The notes beneath the pieces were generated by a model. The model was not told the DNA's origin and searched no databases. It worked only from the letters and a program-made list of their open reading frames with translations. This document shows positions 62,301 through 64,000 of a stretch of DNA of 64,000 nucleotides, piece by piece. How positions within the stretch are numbered: position 1 is the stretch's first letter; every line of letters starts with the position of its first letter. Source of the DNA: Annona cherimola (lineage: Eukaryota > Streptophyta > Magnoliopsida > Magnoliales > Annonaceae); assembly GCA_030490835.1 (NCBI GenBank), contig CM059975.1, positions 5,111,579 to 5,175,578 of the forward strand. Direction: 5' to 3'. Made by a program: the position numbers and the translations under genes.

Positions 62301-62617
62301 CTTGCACGCTGCACTTTGCAAATGTCTCCGTGTTGGACAGAACTGCTTATCAAGCATTCACGCTATGATGAGTTGCAACTTAGGTTGGAATCTATTTTAT
62401 TTCAATTGCCATCCTTGAATCTTGATCCATATTCAAGTTTAGCCGTCCAAATGATTTTTCCTCTTCCTTTTTCGTTTGCAGGTCCTGTGCAGAGATGATT
62501 TTAAGATTTCAAAAAGCTGCAGGCAGAGGGCTCCTTAAAGTCACCTATGAGAAGTATCTAAGCACTGATTGCAGTTGTGTGGCAAAAATCAAACCAATAG
62601 ATGGTTTTCACATGTAA
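50350..62617 (+). CDS. CYCB3-1: B3-type mitotic cyclin, 24 exons, 685 aa
   Basis: A regulatory subunit that binds and activates a cyclin-dependent kinase in G2/M. Exons: 50350-50392, 50481-50556, 50689-50721, 51830-51866, 51970-52015, 52274-52370, 53709-53766, 54367-54421, 54513-54603, 54709-54741, 54851-54895, 54975-55029, 55113-55185, 55322-55403, 55611-55643, 55737-55791, 57013-57309, 57912-58034, 59849-59938, 60944-61105, 61191-61250, 61324-61422, 62205-62383, 62482-62617. All have GT-AG borders and phases agree; the total is 2058 bases. The N-terminal half is basic and low in complexity, built from 16 small exons. The destruction box RKALADVSN (85-93) precedes RKALVKITS (253-261), a possible second one. 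RRRSYTSLLMARSK (390-403) leads into the cyclin box: NPLEVAEYVDDIYQYYW (425-441), NPSLANYM, MRGILVNWLIE (464-474), SKYEDFWHPK (519-528). The C-terminal cyclin fold ends in IKPIDGFHM. EDFWHP and the length suggest B3 rather than B1/B2. I see no frame damage. Confidence 0.88.
52477..52738. mobile_element. Tourist-like MITE in cyclin intron 6
   Basis: GGGCATGTTTGTTTAAC at the left, CCAAACACACCC at the right, TTA at 52474-52476 and 52739-52741. It lies between exons 6 and 7, well away from splice sites. Confidence 0.75.
53316..53588. mobile_element. Tourist-like MITE (second subfamily) in cyclin intron 6
   Basis: GGGGACGTTTGGGAAGATG at the left and ACCAAACGGGCCC at the right, TTA at 53313-53315 and 53589-53591. 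Its ends differ from the GGGTGTGTTTGG subfamily, so it represents a separate lineage. It lies about 120 bases before exon 7. Confidence 0.75.
53815..54083. mobile_element. inverted-repeat MITE in cyclin intron 7
   Basis: GTCCATTTGGTAAAAAAGG at the left is matched in inverse by CCTTTTACCGAATGCCAAATGACAC-like sequence at the right. The body resembles the Tourist group (GATGTGATATAATAGAGGTAA). The target duplication was not resolved. Confidence 0.5.
58220..58954. mobile_element. CCGG-family hAT-like element in cyclin intron 18
   Basis: Starts CACTGTTGTCAAAACCGG and ends, in inverse, CAATGTTGTTAGAACCG. CTACCGCT (58212-58219) and CTACCATT (58955-58962) look like an 8-base duplication with two mismatches. 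It shares the inner motif ATGCTGACATCACCAGTTC with 42637-43921 in the same orientation but lacks a GC-rich interior, so it resembles a deletion derivative. Confidence 0.7.
61740..61925. mobile_element. half of a fold-back MITE in cyclin intron 22
   Basis: AAAATGCCGCTGATTTTTAA, then AAAATAGTAAAAATTGGTAC and ATACACCTAGATTAACATT match the right half of the element at 5197-5569. The left half is missing. The outer part reads GCAGCGGGGTGCATTGAAC, similar to 20178. It lies between exons 22 and 23. Confidence 0.55.
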
Positions 62618-62874
62618 TAGCACCTGTAAATATGACAAGTTTGTTGGTGCTGATTGTATTGAATTTCCCATATAAAACCGATTGGGTTGTGTATGAATAT
62701 GTAGTCATATACCAGTTTTGGTTCAGTGAATCAAGGTTAGGTGTTTGGTGTTATTGCATTTGCTCCGTTGGGAAAGTACAATGGAACATATCACCTGGTG
62801 TTATGTGAGATGGAATCGTACGGCATCGCAAGTCTAGAAAATATGTACGGATCAAATCTTTCCTTTGTTTCTTA

Positions 62875-63165
62875 GGGTGTGTTTGTTTAGGGTAAAAAAA
62901 TATTAAATAAAACTTTTCAATCTAAAACTTTTCACTCTCCATAACTACTTTATTTTTTAATTATTTTTTCACATTTTTCTATACAAACTACCCTACTTTT
63001 CAATCATTTCTACACAACTATCCATACAACTAACCTATCTATTTTAACTTTATTCTCTTTACTCCTCATCATTACTCCTATTATATCACATCATTTTTTA
63101 TTGATTTGACAACTTCTACTCTAAAAACTTTTCATCAAAAGTTTTATCTCCAACCAAACACACCC
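62875..63165. mobile_element. Tourist-like MITE downstream of the cyclin gene
   Basis: GGGTGTGTTTGTTTAGGG at the left and CCAAACACACCC at the right, TTA at 62872-62874 and 63166-63168. It starts 257 bases after the cyclin stop codon, so it may fall in or just beyond the 3' untranslated region. Confidence 0.8.
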
Positions 63166-63291
63166 TTAGTATCGAATTTTGGGCGATAGCCATCATTGAG
63201 TGATGGTAAATAATCGTACTTGCTGTAGTTTTTATTTCAATGTGCGCCAAAGAGTTGCCGATCACTGGTCAGCAAATTAGCATACGCAGCT

Positions 63292-64000
63292 GTGTTTGTT
63301 TTTTTTCAAAATTTTTAACTCTAAAACATTTCGTTTTTTTAAATTATTTTTTTATTTTTTTCAATACAGCTATCCTATTTTTCAATTATTTTTTACATAA
63401 TCATTTATATATTTAACCTATTTACTCTTCATAACTGCTCTTATCATATCTAGGGGTGTAACTCAGGCTTATACAACTTGGGTTCACCTCGACTCTAACT
63501 CTATTTATAAAACATCAACTCTAATTTTAACATTAACTCTATTTGTAAAATTTAAATCTTAACTCCATTTTTTAAAATTGGGTTTGGGTTGGAATTTATG
63601 TTGATGAATTTATATTTTATTTAAAAGTGATAAGTTTAGAATTTCATATGAATAAATAATAATAACAAATCATGTAAGTAAAAATAATAATATATAATCA
63701 AACTACATATTTTTTAAAAAATAGTAATATAAAGAATATTTTTAGAAAAAATTTAACATAAAAAATAAGATAAAGGAAGAAAATTAATGAGTGTAAAAGT
63801 AAATGATAGAAAAAAATTAAATATAAATGAAAACGATATACTTTATTTATAATAAAATTACAATATACTAAACCTGTATTCAAATATAGATATAATAACA
63901 TAAAATATGAAGAATATAAAGAAATATTGTTTAAATAGTGTATATATATAATATTTTATAATAAATATAAAATGGGAAATTGGGCTCGGGTTCAGGTTAT
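63292..64000. mobile_element. Tourist-like MITE interrupted by a hAT-like element (runs off the window)
   Basis: 63292-63450 carries the left half of an eroded Tourist-like MITE (TGTGTTTGTTTTTTTTC ... CTCTTATCATATC). At 63451 it breaks into TAGGGGTGTAACTCAGGC, a typical hAT-like start, followed by AT-rich non-coding sequence to the window edge. The right end of the hAT-like element is outside the window. Confidence 0.5.

Noticed and set aside
1..64000. tRNA, rRNA, CRISPR arrays or viral genes
   Set aside because: I searched by eye for tRNA-like GGTTCGAATCC arms, rRNA-like GC-rich conserved blocks, spaced short repeats and viral protein motifs and found none. GGTTCGAA words occur only within the CCGG-rich elements.

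Overview
The window reads as nuclear DNA of a flowering plant. The evidence is GT-AG introns, a ZIP metal transporter of the plant IRT/ZIP type, a plant B3-type cyclin, AT-rich spacers and dense MITE content. I cannot name the species; the small-element load is compatible with a mid-sized to large, possibly woody, angiosperm genome, but that is inference.

Layout. (1) 1-1420: a small two-exon gene of unknown function on the minus strand (75 aa model). (2) 2430-6590: a broken ZIP transporter copy on the plus strand, with remnants of all three exons spread out by insertions. (3) 7651-9985: an apparently intact three-exon ZIP gene on the minus strand, 356 aa. The broken and intact copies face each other tail to tail. 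(4) 10.1-31.6 kb: no convincing gene, but many fold-back elements, Tourist-like MITEs, a hAT-like element and tandem repeats. (5) 31.8-34.4 kb: a truncated plus-strand copy of the cyclin gene that has lost exons 4-12 and everything encoding the cyclin box. (6) 34.5-50.1 kb: a second repeat-rich block with two long CCGGTTCGAACCGG-rich elements of opposite orientation and a cluster of nested Tourist-like MITEs. (7) 50350-62617: an apparently intact 24-exon B3-type mitotic cyclin gene, 685 aa, with at least five transposon insertions in its introns. (8) 62.6-64 kb: Tourist-like and hAT-like elements.

Function. The ZIP gene should move zinc, iron or manganese across a membrane. The cyclin should activate a CDK in G2/M and be destroyed through its RKALADVSN destruction box. 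They share no pathway. What links them is history: each has a decayed local duplicate. The main general signal is a family of short fold-back elements with a common core, different outer arms and 9-bp target duplications. I found no operon, CRISPR, rRNA, tRNA or viral gene, and no previously undescribed functional system that the sequence alone can support. All exon boundaries were read by eye from splice signals, reading frame and, for the duplicates, comparison between copies.
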